From assembly GCF_001698815.1 (NCBI RefSeq), contig NZ_LGSI01000068.1, positions 248,001 through 312,000 on the forward strand: a DNA stretch of 64,000 bases, given 5' to 3'. Below are positions 26,708-35,966 of the stretch, one piece after another. This stretch comes from Pseudomonas syringae (lineage in GTDB: Bacteria; Pseudomonadota; Gammaproteobacteria; Pseudomonadales; Pseudomonadaceae). Numbering within the stretch: position 1 is the first letter of the stretch; every line of letters begins with the position of its first letter. The translations under genes and the position numbers were made by a program. The notes beneath the pieces are model-generated. The model saw only the letters and a list, made by a program, of their open reading frames with translations. It searched no databases and was not told where the DNA came from.

Positions 26708-27121
26708 ATGCGTAATAGGCGCTTGATCGGAGCATGGCTAAGTCTGTTTGCCATGCTGATGATCTTCGCCGGTCCGCTGATCAGTCAGGGGATCAGCCTT
26801 GCCCATGGCAAAAGCCAGCCCATGCAAATGGCTGGCATGCAATGTCATGACATGCCTGGCATGAGCCAGATGTCCCACCATGCGTCTGCCAACAAGCCAC
26901 ATGATCTGATCGTCTGGGAGAAGTGTGGTTACTGTTCGCTGCTGTTCCAGCATCCCGCGCTTGCCGAGTCCAACCTGGCAGCTTTTCGGCTGCATGTTCC
27001 ATCCCCGCAGTATCGTTCTACACACTTCATTACCCAGCTAATTACTGCGCCTGTATTTCCCGGTGCGCGAAGCAGAGCCCCACCGGTTCGACCGTTGAAC
27101 GTCACCTCTACTTTTTGCTGA
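26708..27121 (+). CDS. DUF2946-type His/Met-rich protein
   Basis: The 137-residue protein has an N-terminal helix and then an extended Met/His segment (QPMQMAGMQCHDMPGMSQMSHH, split across about residues 37-58). A CGYC motif follows near residue 75, and then a second hydrophobic part. It starts 19 bases after the PepSY gene. The CGYC pair and Met/His run are plausible copper ligands. Family function is not established. Confidence 0.8.
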   Translation: MRNRRLIGAWLSLFAMLMIFAGPLISQGISLAHGKSQPMQMAGMQCHDMPGMSQMSHHASANKPHDLIVWEKCGYCSLLFQHPALAESNLAAFRLHVPSPQYRSTHFITQLITAPVFPGARSRAPPVRPLNVTSTFC

Positions 27122-27220
27122 ACGCGAATCGCCGATTCTGCGTCTATGGGTTGTTTTACCCGGTGATGCAGATGCGTGCCCGTGCGCTCAGTTAGCATCT
27201 GACCTTCATCGGACGATCCC

Positions 27221-29407
27221 ATGCACTCGACTCAGAACGAGCCGCTGTTTGACCTTGATCCATCACGCCTGCGCTGGCGTCATGCGTTCTGTATATTTTT
27301 GGGCTTGGCATCGCCAGCGTTTGCCCAAGCTGCGCAACCGCAGAACTCCGCCATAGATGAGACACAAACATCCAAGCGGTCACAAACCTGGACCTTGGAA
27401 CCCATAAACGTCTCAGGTACAGCTGAAGGCTACACGGCGCCAACAACCTCTTCAGCCACACGCACCGACACCCCCCTGATCGAAGTCCCACAGTCAGTGC
27501 AAGTAGTCACCCAATCGATGCTAAAGGAGCAGGACAGTCACTCGCTCGCAGACGCACTGGTTAACGTCTCGGGTGTAAGGGCGACCAAGCCGCAGGAGGC
27601 GCTTTTTGCTCAACCTATCGTGCGCGGTTTTCCGGCTGAGATTTACATGAACGGGCTCCCCGCATTTGGGGGAACAGCGGCAAGCATCGATCCGACCAGC
27701 CTGATTGGCACGGAGCGTATCGACGTGCTCAAAGGTCCTACATCTGCCCTTTATGGCGGCGGCATTGGCGCGCCGTTGGGTGGTTTGATCAATGTGATTT
27801 CCAAACGGCCTGAGACCGAGCCAAGCGCTTTGCTGTCGATGCGCACCGGAAGTTTCGGTACGGTAAACCCCTCGATGGATCTCAACACGCCCATCGGCGA
27901 CAAGGTCGCGGCACGGCTTTCTGCCGACTATCAGGAAAACGACAGTTGGATTGACCACGTGAAGGGCCATCAGTGGTCGATTCAGCCGAGCATTTCTTTC
28001 CAGCTAACGCCAGAGACCGAATTGCTGTTGCGTGGCCAATACGAGGATCGTAGCCAGCTCGAATATTCCGGTCTGCCAGCCGCCCAGGCACTGAGCGGTC
28101 AGATTGATCGCAACGCCTTCCCAAGTGCGACCAGTGGGCAACCTCAAACCACTATCGAGAATCGAACAACCACTGCCCAACTCACCCACGAGCTTAACGA
28201 CGACACGCGAATGAGCGTCACCGCTCAGTACTACGAGGGCAAGTTTCGGGACTATGGCAGTTTTGTTTATCCGGAGCTTCTTGGAGCGAATCCGGCGACA
28301 CCCACGGTCTATCCTATTTTCAAGCTCTATCTGCCAGGAAACGTTCGCGAAAGCACGCTTGACACAAACTTGGGCACCCGTGTTGAGGCGCTGGGCGGCA
28401 GCCATGAATTGCTCGTTGGAGCCAGTTACGACCGCACGGACTTCACCTCAGGAGTATCGAATGCCGAGCTGATAGGCGAGCTTGATCTGGCTAATCCGAG
28501 CTACGGGATATCCTACGGCGCGACGCCTGAAGTGCTCGTCACACAAACCAACCGCTACGAGACCACGGCCGCTTATCTTCAGGACCAAGCGACCTATGGC
28601 CGCTGGCACCTGCTGGGCTCGTTGCGCCTGACTCGACTTGACCTCAAGCAGCAGGAGCAGGGCGTCGACACTTCTTACCACCGTGTCACGCCAAGGCTGG
28701 GCATCACCTACGACCTAACTGAGAGCCTTGCGCTCTACGCAGCGTATTCAACCGGTTTCCGGGGGGCGTTCAACTTTATCGGTAACGAGACGCCCAAGCC
28801 GGAGCTGTCCCGTAACTATGAGGCGGGCGTCAAGCTGGCGTTCGATGATATCGGCCTTTCTGGCACCTTCGCGGTGTTCGAACAAACGCGCCGTAATGTC
28901 TCCACTCCCGATCCTGATCCTGCTAACGCGCTTCTAGGCTATTCGGTGCAGAGCGGGGAGCAACGCGCTCGTGGAGTGGAGGCGGATCTGGTCTGGGAAC
29001 CAATCCCGGCCCTCTCGTTGCTCGCCAACTATGCGTACACCCAGGCAGAAGTGACAGATGACAACTCGATCCCGGTCGGTGATGGACTGCCGCGTGTGCC
29101 CCGGCACAGCGGTCGCTTCGCAGCACGCTACCGGATTCTCGATGGCAGCGCCAAGGGTCTGGCGTTTGGCGCAGGTATTACGGCGCTCAGTGCACGCGAA
29201 CTCACCTTGCCCAACACGGTGTCCGCACCCGGCTATGCACTTCTGGACGCACAGACTTCCTACGATTTTGATCGTTATACGGTATCGGTCTCAGCGGTCA
29301 ACCTCACAGGACGCAAGGCCTACGAGACCTATCAATACCTCGGCTCGCCTCTGGTATTGCCCACTCAGCCGCGCTCGGCGTACCTCACCCTGACAGCCCG
29401 CTTCTAA
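27221..29407 (+). CDS. TonB-dependent siderophore-type outer membrane receptor
   Basis: The 728-residue receptor has a signal region ending near ASPAFAQA (about residue 36). A plug domain follows (PQSVQVVTQSMLKEQ, IDVLKGPTSALYGGG, then GGLINVISKRP), then a 22-strand barrel ending in Phe. The plug style is that of ferric-siderophore receptors. It follows the DUF2946 and PepSY genes and precedes the exported DJ-1 gene with 11 bases between. The ligand could be a copper or iron chelate; this is a context inference. I saw no Fur box. Confidence 0.92.
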   Translation: MHSTQNEPLFDLDPSRLRWRHAFCIFLGLASPAFAQAAQPQNSAIDETQTSKRSQTWTLEPINVSGTAEGYTAPTTSSATRTDTPLIEVPQSVQVVTQSMLKEQDSHSLADALVNVSGVRATKPQEALFAQPIVRGFPAEIYMNGLPAFGGTAASIDPTSLIGTERIDVLKGPTSALYGGGIGAPLGGLINVISKRPETEPSALLSMRTGSFGTVNPSMDLNTPIGDKVAARLSADYQENDSWIDHVKGHQWSIQPSISFQLTPETELLLRGQYEDRSQLEYSGLPAAQALSGQIDRNAFPSATSGQPQTTIENRTTTAQLTHELNDDTRMSVTAQYYEGKFRDYGSFVYPELLGANPATPTVYPIFKLYLPGNVRESTLDTNLGTRVEALGGSHELLVGASYDRTDFTSGVSNAELIGELDLANPSYGISYGATPEVLVTQTNRYETTAAYLQDQATYGRWHLLGSLRLTRLDLKQQEQGVDTSYHRVTPRLGITYDLTESLALYAAYSTGFRGAFNFIGNETPKPELSRNYEAGVKLAFDDIGLSGTFAVFEQTRRNVSTPDPDPANALLGYSVQSGEQRARGVEADLVWEPIPALSLLANYAYTQAEVTDDNSIPVGDGLPRVPRHSGRFAARYRILDGSAKGLAFGAGITALSARELTLPNTVSAPGYALLDAQTSYDFDRYTVSVSAVNLTGRKAYETYQYLGSPLVLPTQPRSAYLTLTARF

Positions 29408-29418
29408 GGACAATCATC

Positions 29419-30261
29419 ATGATTGATAACCAACGCCGTAATCTGATGCTTGGCGCGCTTCTCGCGCCCTTGGCGGCCAGTATTCCTCGTGCAGTCTCGG
29501 CTGCTGAAAAGCCGACTCACGAACACGCCATGCCCGACATGGACCGCGATATGGATAAAGTGCATTGGATAGGTGACGAGCAAATAGGAATGCTGATCTA
29601 CCCCGGCATGACTGTCATGGACCTGATCGGACCACACTGCATGTTCGGCTCTCTTATGGGCGCCAAGATTCACATTGTGGCCAAAACACTGGACCCGGTG
29701 ACAAGCGATGCGGGGTTGACGATTATCCCGAGTGCCACATTCGACACCTGTCCCCGTGACCTGACTGTGCTGTTCACCCCTGGAGGCACGGATGGCACCC
29801 TAGCGGCTGCGACGGATGCCGAGACCTTGGCTTTCATGGCTGATCGCGGCGCACGTGCGAAATACGTCACCAGTGTTTGTTCCGGTTCGCTGATCCTCGG
29901 CGCTGCGGGACTCTTGGCGGGCTACAAGGCAACTTCTCACTGGTCATGCCGGGATGCATTGGCCGGGTTTGGTGCGATTCCTACCGATGCCCGTGTTGTG
30001 CGCGACCGCAATCGAATCACCGGGGCAGGGGTAACGGCAGGGCTGGATTTTGGCCTCAGCATGGTCGCTGAGTTGCGCGATCAGACCTACGCCGAGTGCG
30101 CCCAGCTTATGAGCGAATACGACCCCGATCCGCCGTTCAATGCCGGTTCCATGAAGACCGCTCCGCCAAAGGTTAAGACCGCCATGATCGAACTGGTAGC
30201 CGATTTCACCAAGAAGGCAGAAGCCCTCTCGCGTTCGGCTAAACCCCCGGCTGCCATTTAA
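29419..30261 (+). CDS. Exported DJ-1/PfpI protein, isonitrile-hydratase-like
   Basis: The 280-residue protein begins with a twin-Arg signal (QRRNLMLGALL, residues 5-15, cleavage near SAA at 27-29). A short His/Met-rich run follows (THEHAMPDMDRDMD, residues 33-46). The rest is a DJ-1/PfpI domain with the nucleophile Cys154 in SVCSGSLILGAAGLL and a DLIGPHCMFG segment holding the acid Asp. The string around Cys, with YKATSHW after it, matches isonitrile hydratase, which turns isonitriles to N-formamides. Cytoplasmic homologues lack the signal. The gene sits 11 bases after a TonB receptor gene. A periplasmic role on a metal-chelating isonitrile is possible but unproven; a chaperone or other amidase role is the alternative. 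Confidence 0.8.
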   Translation: MIDNQRRNLMLGALLAPLAASIPRAVSAAEKPTHEHAMPDMDRDMDKVHWIGDEQIGMLIYPGMTVMDLIGPHCMFGSLMGAKIHIVAKTLDPVTSDAGLTIIPSATFDTCPRDLTVLFTPGGTDGTLAAATDAETLAFMADRGARAKYVTSVCSGSLILGAAGLLAGYKATSHWSCRDALAGFGAIPTDARVVRDRNRITGAGVTAGLDFGLSMVAELRDQTYAECAQLMSEYDPDPPFNAGSMKTAPPKVKTAMIELVADFTKKAEALSRSAKPPAAI

Positions 30262-30353
30262 AGAGTACGTAGATCAAAAACGCACAGCACCTGCACGCGT
30301 TTAAGCGAAAGCAGTGTGTCTGCCGTACTACCTGGCCACTAGGAAACGTGTCC

Positions 30354-32441
30354 ATGATTAACCGAAACAATCACTGTTTTGCACTTGCTCCATCTGCCCG
30401 TAAATCGACATTGCAGCACTGCTTGTTGGTCTCCGGTCTATTTACATTGCTGCCAATCGACGTCGTATTGGCCGAACAGACTCAGATCGCAGACTCGACA
30501 CTGACCCTCGGCACTGTCAACGTCTCCAGCTCTGCCAGCGGACCTCTTTCTACGACCAGCGTATTGAGTTCGGTGGATATTCTGGGGGGGGATGTCATTG
30601 AAAAAATGCCAGTTGCGTACAGTTGGGAACTGTTTCGCCGTACCCCCGGCGTGACCATCACCGAGTTCAACCAAGGAACAACGTCCGGGAAAATCTCCTT
30701 CAGGGGATTCAATGGCGAAGGCGAAGTCAATGCTGTAAAGCTGTTGATCGATGGCATTCCGAGCAATAGCAACGACGGCAACATGCCGTTCATGGATATG
30801 ATTTTTCCGCTAGATATCGACAGCATCGAAGTGGTGCGTGGTACCAGCGATCCACGATACGGGCTTAATAACATCGCCGGTAATGTCAACATCAATACTC
30901 GCATCGGTGGCGACTACACAAAAGCCAGATTGCGATACGGCAGCTACAACACCCAAGAAGCGCAGTTTGCCAAGGGTATTGAAAGCAGTAACTGGACGCA
31001 AAATTACTTCCTGGCGTACCAGAAAAGCGAGGGCTATCGGGATCACGCTCAGGCTGACAAATTCTCTTTGGGCGGCAAGTGGTTTTATACCCCTGACGAT
31101 GAAAGCTATCGCATTGGCCTGATTGCCCGTCATTACGAAACCGAAGCCGAGGAGCCGGGTTACCTCACCGAAGACAATGCCCGTCGGCATCCGCGTATGA
31201 CCAACGCTTACAACGCCACTGATAAAGGCACACGACGGATGAACCAGGTCAGTGTGCATTTCGACACTGACCTGACCGAGCAGTTGGCCTGGGGTGCAAA
31301 AACCTACGTCAATACCCTGGATGATCGCCGCTGGACGCAGTACTGGAGCAGCAGCTCGCAGCAGGAACGCGATACGTACGAGAAGCAATATGGTGCGATG
31401 AGCAACCTGACTTACCGGCCAGTGGTGAGTTGGCTCGACGATTTTGCACTGGAAGGGGGGCTGGATGTTCAGAAGCAGGACAACGAAAGCGAGCGCTATC
31501 GTACGTTGAATCGGACCCGTCAGTCGCAGACTCGCGGCCAGCAGTTTGATTTTGATACCTACGGTGCTTACGTCCAGGCGGTTATAAAACCCTTTGAATC
31601 GCTCAAGATCATTCCTGCTTATCGTGTGGACAAAATCCAGGGGGACTTTACCAATCAGTTGACCGGACTTGATTACGACATCAATGACTACGGGCTGATC
31701 AAACAGCCCAAGATCAGCGTGGTGTACTCACCTTGGAAACAGGCGAGCCTTTACGCCAACTGGGGCAGAACGTTTCAGGTAGGGACCGGCGCCGCAGCCT
31801 ATAAAGTGCCGCCTCGGGATACCGATCTTGCTCCCTCAATTAATGATGGCTGGGAAACCGGTATCAAGTTTGCTCCAGCAGACTGGATCGATGGTCGTGT
31901 CGCCTACTGGCAGCAGGAAGCCAGTGGCGAAGTCAGTCGGCGCTTGAACGACCCTAGTGGCGAATCGGACAACGTGGGTGAAACACGGCGCTGGGGGTAC
32001 GATTTGCAGATCAACCTGCACCCTGACGAGCGGACTGATCTATGGATGGCCTATTCGTGGCAGTACTCGAAGATCCTTCAACCCAGCGCCAGCTACCCTG
32101 ACAGCAAGGGCCGTGAAATCGATCATGTTCCTCACCACCTCTACAGCGCCGGTGCCAACTATCAGTTAACCCCGGCATTGCAGCTCTCGGCCTGGATGAA
32201 TGGTCAGACCAGCTATTACCTGGAGCGTGAAAATACAAAGGGAACCTATGGTGGATACGTATTAATGAACGTCGGCGCCACCTACAAGATCAGCCCTTCG
32301 ATCAGTGTCGATATGCAGTTGAAAAACCTGACCAATCGTTATTACGAATATGTCTGGTATGACCCTGATGGCGCGGTCGCGTCGTTGCATTCACCGGGCG
32401 ATGGCCGTGCCTTATACACAGGCGTCACCTTTGACTTCTAA
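30354..32441 (+). CDS. TonB-dependent outer membrane receptor
   Basis: The 695-residue receptor has a signal peptide ending near VVLAEQ, an early TonB-box-like TLTLGTVNVSSS, a plug (SRGF-type SFRGFNGEGEVNAVKLLIDG, IEVVRGTSDPRYG), and a barrel ending GVTFDF. It differs from the receptor before it in plug style, without the usual siderophore motif. The ATG at 30354 follows AGGA; a GTG six bases upstream is also in frame. It precedes copC by 32 bases, which favours copper or copper-chelate uptake. Confidence 0.9.
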   Translation: MINRNNHCFALAPSARKSTLQHCLLVSGLFTLLPIDVVLAEQTQIADSTLTLGTVNVSSSASGPLSTTSVLSSVDILGGDVIEKMPVAYSWELFRRTPGVTITEFNQGTTSGKISFRGFNGEGEVNAVKLLIDGIPSNSNDGNMPFMDMIFPLDIDSIEVVRGTSDPRYGLNNIAGNVNINTRIGGDYTKARLRYGSYNTQEAQFAKGIESSNWTQNYFLAYQKSEGYRDHAQADKFSLGGKWFYTPDDESYRIGLIARHYETEAEEPGYLTEDNARRHPRMTNAYNATDKGTRRMNQVSVHFDTDLTEQLAWGAKTYVNTLDDRRWTQYWSSSSQQERDTYEKQYGAMSNLTYRPVVSWLDDFALEGGLDVQKQDNESERYRTLNRTRQSQTRGQQFDFDTYGAYVQAVIKPFESLKIIPAYRVDKIQGDFTNQLTGLDYDINDYGLIKQPKISVVYSPWKQASLYANWGRTFQVGTGAAAYKVPPRDTDLAPSINDGWETGIKFAPADWIDGRVAYWQQEASGEVSRRLNDPSGESDNVGETRRWGYDLQINLHPDERTDLWMAYSWQYSKILQPSASYPDSKGREIDHVPHHLYSAGANYQLTPALQLSAWMNGQTSYYLERENTKGTYGGYVLMNVGATYKISPSISVDMQLKNLTNRYYEYVWYDPDGAVASLHSPGDGRALYTGVTFDF

Positions 32442-32473
32442 TCCAGCATTTACGTAAATCTGAGGAGAAAAAC

Positions 32474-32842
32474 ATGTCACACATTAGAATGGCATTGACC
32501 TTGGCATCACTGATAGCTTCACTGTCTTTCATGGGCACCGTATCAGCGCATGCTCATCTAAATACCGAGATACCGGCAGCTGAAAGTACTGCTTCAGGCC
32601 TCAAGGACCTTCGACTAAACTTCTCGGAAGGTGTCGAAGCCAGGTTCACCAAGGTCACGATCACTCGTGACGGTAACCCTGTTGCTGTAAAAAACATCGA
32701 AACTGATCCCTCAGATAAAAAACTGTTGATCGTAACGCCAGAGCAACCGCTTTCAGCAGGTGAGTACAAGGTTGAGTGGCATGCGGTTTCCGTGGACACG
32801 CACAAAAGCGAGGGGGACTACACATTCAAGCTTAAAGACTGA
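32474..32842 (+). CDS. copC: CopC-type periplasmic copper-binding protein
   Basis: The 122-residue protein has a signal peptide cleaved after SA at residue 25, leaving a mature N-terminal His (HAHLNTEIPA). A C-terminal block HAVSVDTHKSEGDYTFKLKD closes it. This is the CopC fold, a beta barrel whose N-terminal His, an Asp and a late His form the Cu(II) site. Met-rich Cu(I) loops of plasmid PcoC are missing. GAGGAG precedes the ATG. It supports copper as the metal of this region. Confidence 0.92.
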   Translation: MSHIRMALTLASLIASLSFMGTVSAHAHLNTEIPAAESTASGLKDLRLNFSEGVEARFTKVTITRDGNPVAVKNIETDPSDKKLLIVTPEQPLSAGEYKVEWHAVSVDTHKSEGDYTFKLKD

Positions 32843-32848
32843 AGCAGG

Positions 32849-33079
32849 ATGGCAGCAGTTGAGTGTGGCCTGCGAAATGATCCGCAGGCCACACTGACCA
32901 CTGAGGTTTGCGTCAGTTGTGAGGAGCAATGCCGTAAATTCGACATCAAGCATGCCGAATGCAAAGCTTGCGCTGATGCATTCGCCTCCAGCCTGAGAGA
33001 GTACAAGGCGCTTACGGTAGCCCGAAAGCCATCGCTGATCGAAACCATCGGCTCCGGGGAGCACCTTCATTTTCGATAA
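32849..33079 (+). pseudogene. Fragment of a Cys-rich four-helix copper protein (DUF326 type)
   Basis: The open frame from 32849 runs through the hairpin and then reads CVSCEEQCRKFDIKHAECK, CADAF (about residues 21-44). That is the third-helix Cys pattern of DUF326 copper-storage proteins. The fourth helix has lost its cysteines (FASSLREYK), and no first or second helix is found upstream in any frame. The ATG lies in the copC trailer without a ribosome site. I read it as a decayed remnant of a copper-storage gene next to copC. Confidence 0.4.
32862..32895 (+). terminator. Hairpin downstream of copC
   Basis: A perfect 13-base stem (AGTGTGGCCTGCG at 32862-32874, complement at 32883-32895) with an 8-base loop lies about 20 bases after the copC stop. 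Strong GC content fits a terminator, but no T run follows. Confidence 0.65.
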
Positions 33080-33222
33080 TGCAGGGCAATCGTAGTCAGC
33101 ATCGCCCTGCGTCACTCTATAAACGTTCATCCCGTCTCGACGAGGCACTCATCATTCCGGTGATGAGCCGTTGTCGAATCTACGTCAGTTAAAGCACCTA
33201 TTAGTGATCGTCGAACCGCAAG

Positions 33223-35391
33223 TCAAAATCGATACGTTTCCGTTAACTGAAGCGTTCTTGGCGGGCTTGGCATCAGTGTGTAGTCAAATGTCGCAGCGGT
33301 ACCACCGGTGTAATACTCGCGGTCGAACAGGTTGAAGACGTTCAGCTGCGTCGTCCATGATCCGATCTTGTAGGACGCCATCAAATCGGTGCGAACATAA
33401 CCGGAAAGCTTGAAGGTGTTAGGCAGTGTCGCTTCGCGCGAGCCCACGTAATAGAGGCCGCCACCCAGTTGCAGTCCTTCAACGTGCTCCAATTGGTAAG
33501 CCGTCCACAGGCTTGCGCTGTGGCGTGGGACACCACTCAGCACGTCGCCTGTTGGGTAGTTGCTATCACTACGCACTTTCGGCACGGTGTAGGTGTAACT
33601 CGCAGCTGTTTTCCAGCGGGGAGTGATATTGCCAGTTATGTCCAGTTCTACGCCTTGGCTTCGCTGCTTGCCCGTTAACACTTGGAGCAAAGGATTGTTC
33701 GGATCGGTGGTCAGAATGTGATTGCGATCTAGATTGAACACCGCCAGGTTCGCGTCTAGCCGGTCTTTGATCAGCTCGTGCTTGAGACCCACTTCGAACT
33801 GCTCGGCAACCTCCGCCTCGTAGGTCACGTTGCTGCCGCTATGGCCTACGTTTGGAGCATGACTCAGGCTCCAATCGGCGAAGTACGACGTACTGTCGGT
33901 CGCTTGCCATACCACTCCCAAGCGTGGAGATAGCGTCGACTGTTCTCCTTTCCCTGTTTCGCCGCCCGACTCCTTGGCCCGGTTCTCGAATCGGTCTGCG
34001 CGCAAGCCCACCTGAAGTGTGAGTGACGGTGTCAATCCGATTAGGTCCTGAATATACAACCCGTAATCCTTGCCTTGCGATTCGTGGCCAATCAATGGGT
34101 CGGCAGGCGTCAGACCTGAACGGTAATCAGGGTTGCTTAGATCCAAGGTCATCGTGGACACCTGTGAGCCTGAGTTCGCAAGTTTTTGCAAGCTATAGTC
34201 GGCACCGATCAGCAACTGGTGTTTGACGTCGCCGGTGAACACATCACCCACCAATTCGGCGCGGGTGCCGAACTGCCGCGAAGACTCATCTGCGTCGCTG
34301 TAAACGGAATAGTCGAGCAGACTACCAGTGGGGACTGTGCTGCCAGGAAAAGACTGAGTCGATCGCTGCCTTGCGTACGTGTACTGACCGGCGAGGCGCA
34401 GTTTCCAGGCGTCGGACAGCTGATGCTCGAACATCAGGGTTTCAGAAAGCGTGTCGTTCTTCCCATAATCACCATCAACTCCCGGATACATCTTGCTGGT
34501 GAGACCGTAGTAGCGTGTTCTGGACAGATCGCGATAGTTGGCGGCGGCAGGTACACCAAGATCGAATCCATTACGGTTGAGATGGTTGTACTCACTTAGC
34601 AGCGTAAGAGAGGTACCGTCGTGGTTGTCCCACGTTACGGCGGGTGCGAATGACCATGAATGATCACGGGTTTCATCGCGGAATGTTGCATCCTGCTCCG
34701 CAGACGCGTTGAGCCGCACGCTAACGTCGTCGCTTAACACTCTGTTCACATCCAGCGTACTACGCGCCATGTCGTATCGTCCTGCCGTACCACTAATCTC
34801 ACCAAAGTCATTCCATTCCGGCCTTTTGGAAACAGTATTGATGTATCCACCAATCGCACCGATGCCGCCGTACAACGCGCCAGCGGGGCCCTTGAAAATC
34901 TCGACCTGATCAATGTTCTGTACATCGCGGAAAGCGTAGTAGCCGTAATTGCGGAAACCATCGCGCAGACCATTGCTTTCACTGAAGCCCCGGATGTTGA
35001 AAAAGGTTGCGCCGTTACCCCCGTAATTCGCTTCGGCATGTACACCGCTGACGGTGTCAGCTACCTGATCGATGCGGGTGACCCCTCGGTCTTTGAGCAG
35101 GTCGTTGGGAACAACTTGGATGGAGGCCGGATAATCCTTGAGTGGAACATCCGTTCTGGTGGTATTGGCGGACGTCGGCGTGATGTAGCTCGAAATTGAG
35201 GTGCCTACAACTGAGGTGGCTGGCAGGTCGACGGCAGGATAAGCGGACTCTGAGTGCGACGATGCGGTATCGCCAACATCCGAGGTGATGTTGTCTTTCG
35301 CTAGCACAAGGCCCGGTGTGCACAAGATTGCCGCAAGATAAAATTCAGAGGCGAGCGGGCACACAGGCCGCCGGATAAAGGTGCTGTTCAT
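33223..35391 (-). CDS. TonB-dependent siderophore-type receptor
   Basis: The 722-residue receptor starts at ATG 35391 with a signal peptide (ending near LVLAKD). An upstream in-frame TTG at 35418 is less likely. The plug (DYPASIQVVPNDLLKDRGV, VEIFKGPAGALYGGIGAIGG) and a barrel ending in Phe match ferric-siderophore receptors. It runs opposite to copC and ends about 380 bases from it. A His/Met-rich DUF2946 gene lies upstream on the same strand, so it belongs to the same metal-themed region, but iron is as likely as copper. Confidence 0.92.
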   Translation of the reverse strand: MNSTFIRRPVCPLASEFYLAAILCTPGLVLAKDNITSDVGDTASSHSESAYPAVDLPATSVVGTSISSYITPTSANTTRTDVPLKDYPASIQVVPNDLLKDRGVTRIDQVADTVSGVHAEANYGGNGATFFNIRGFSESNGLRDGFRNYGYYAFRDVQNIDQVEIFKGPAGALYGGIGAIGGYINTVSKRPEWNDFGEISGTAGRYDMARSTLDVNRVLSDDVSVRLNASAEQDATFRDETRDHSWSFAPAVTWDNHDGTSLTLLSEYNHLNRNGFDLGVPAAANYRDLSRTRYYGLTSKMYPGVDGDYGKNDTLSETLMFEHQLSDAWKLRLAGQYTYARQRSTQSFPGSTVPTGSLLDYSVYSDADESSRQFGTRAELVGDVFTGDVKHQLLIGADYSLQKLANSGSQVSTMTLDLSNPDYRSGLTPADPLIGHESQGKDYGLYIQDLIGLTPSLTLQVGLRADRFENRAKESGGETGKGEQSTLSPRLGVVWQATDSTSYFADWSLSHAPNVGHSGSNVTYEAEVAEQFEVGLKHELIKDRLDANLAVFNLDRNHILTTDPNNPLLQVLTGKQRSQGVELDITGNITPRWKTAASYTYTVPKVRSDSNYPTGDVLSGVPRHSASLWTAYQLEHVEGLQLGGGLYYVGSREATLPNTFKLSGYVRTDLMASYKIGSWTTQLNVFNLFDREYYTGGTAATFDYTLMPSPPRTLQLTETYRF

Positions 35392-35552
35392 AGTGAAATT
35401 CTTTTGAGTTGGCAGCAATGCAACTCGCTGCCGCTCAAGGCAGCGCGTTACGATTCAGGTAGTTCCCCTATGTAATGTTCACGCTGAACCGCTCTGGCCA
35501 AAATCAGGGCCGAGCGTGCAAACAGCATGAAAGCAGGGGCATTAGGCCGGAC

Positions 35553-35966
35553 TCATGGCGCGCGAGGTTGAAGGCTCAGTAATAGCGCGGTAGGGTGTGA
35601 CAAGGGTGCCAGTCGGAGAGGAACAGGACGAACTTGTCGACGCCGCAGTAGCCAGGCCAACACTGTGAACAGCATCAACCCTAGCGGCAGCGAGGCGGCG
35701 AAAAAACAATCGCCGAAGAGAGAGTCCATGCCGTGCATAGGCGGCATGTCCTGGCTCGTAGATGCCTGACTCATGTGGTGGTGGGAGTGATCCATCACCA
35801 TGGGATGCCCCATGGAAATTGCCTCATCAGACCGTGACGGCTCATTGGGGGCAAACATCTTCTGCAACATCTGCCCGTGCCCAATGCTGCACGCCATGCT
35901 GTTGAAGAGCACAAGGAGCAGCAAGGCTTGAGCTAGGTGGCAGAGAGAAGAACGGTACTTGTCCAT
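35553..35966 (-). CDS. DUF2946-type His/Met-rich protein
   Basis: The 137-residue protein has an N-terminal helix ending NSMACSIGHGQMLQ, close to the 24.8 kb protein. A Met/His run follows (MGHPMVMDHSHHHMSQ, about residues 60-75), then a Cys (GDCFF), a helix and a basic tail. The gene probably starts at 35966; the frame is open further upstream but without a better start. It lies upstream of the TonB receptor on the same strand. It is the third such gene in 11 kb. Confidence 0.8.
   Translation of the reverse strand: MDKYRSSLCHLAQALLLLVLFNSMACSIGHGQMLQKMFAPNEPSRSDEAISMGHPMVMDHSHHHMSQASTSQDMPPMHGMDSLFGDCFFAASLPLGLMLFTVLAWLLRRRQVRPVPLRLAPLSHPTALLLSLQPRAP

Noticed and set aside
24660..35550. Fur boxes ahead of the TonB receptors
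   Set aside because: No GATAAT-type dyads were seen ahead of any of the three receptor genes.
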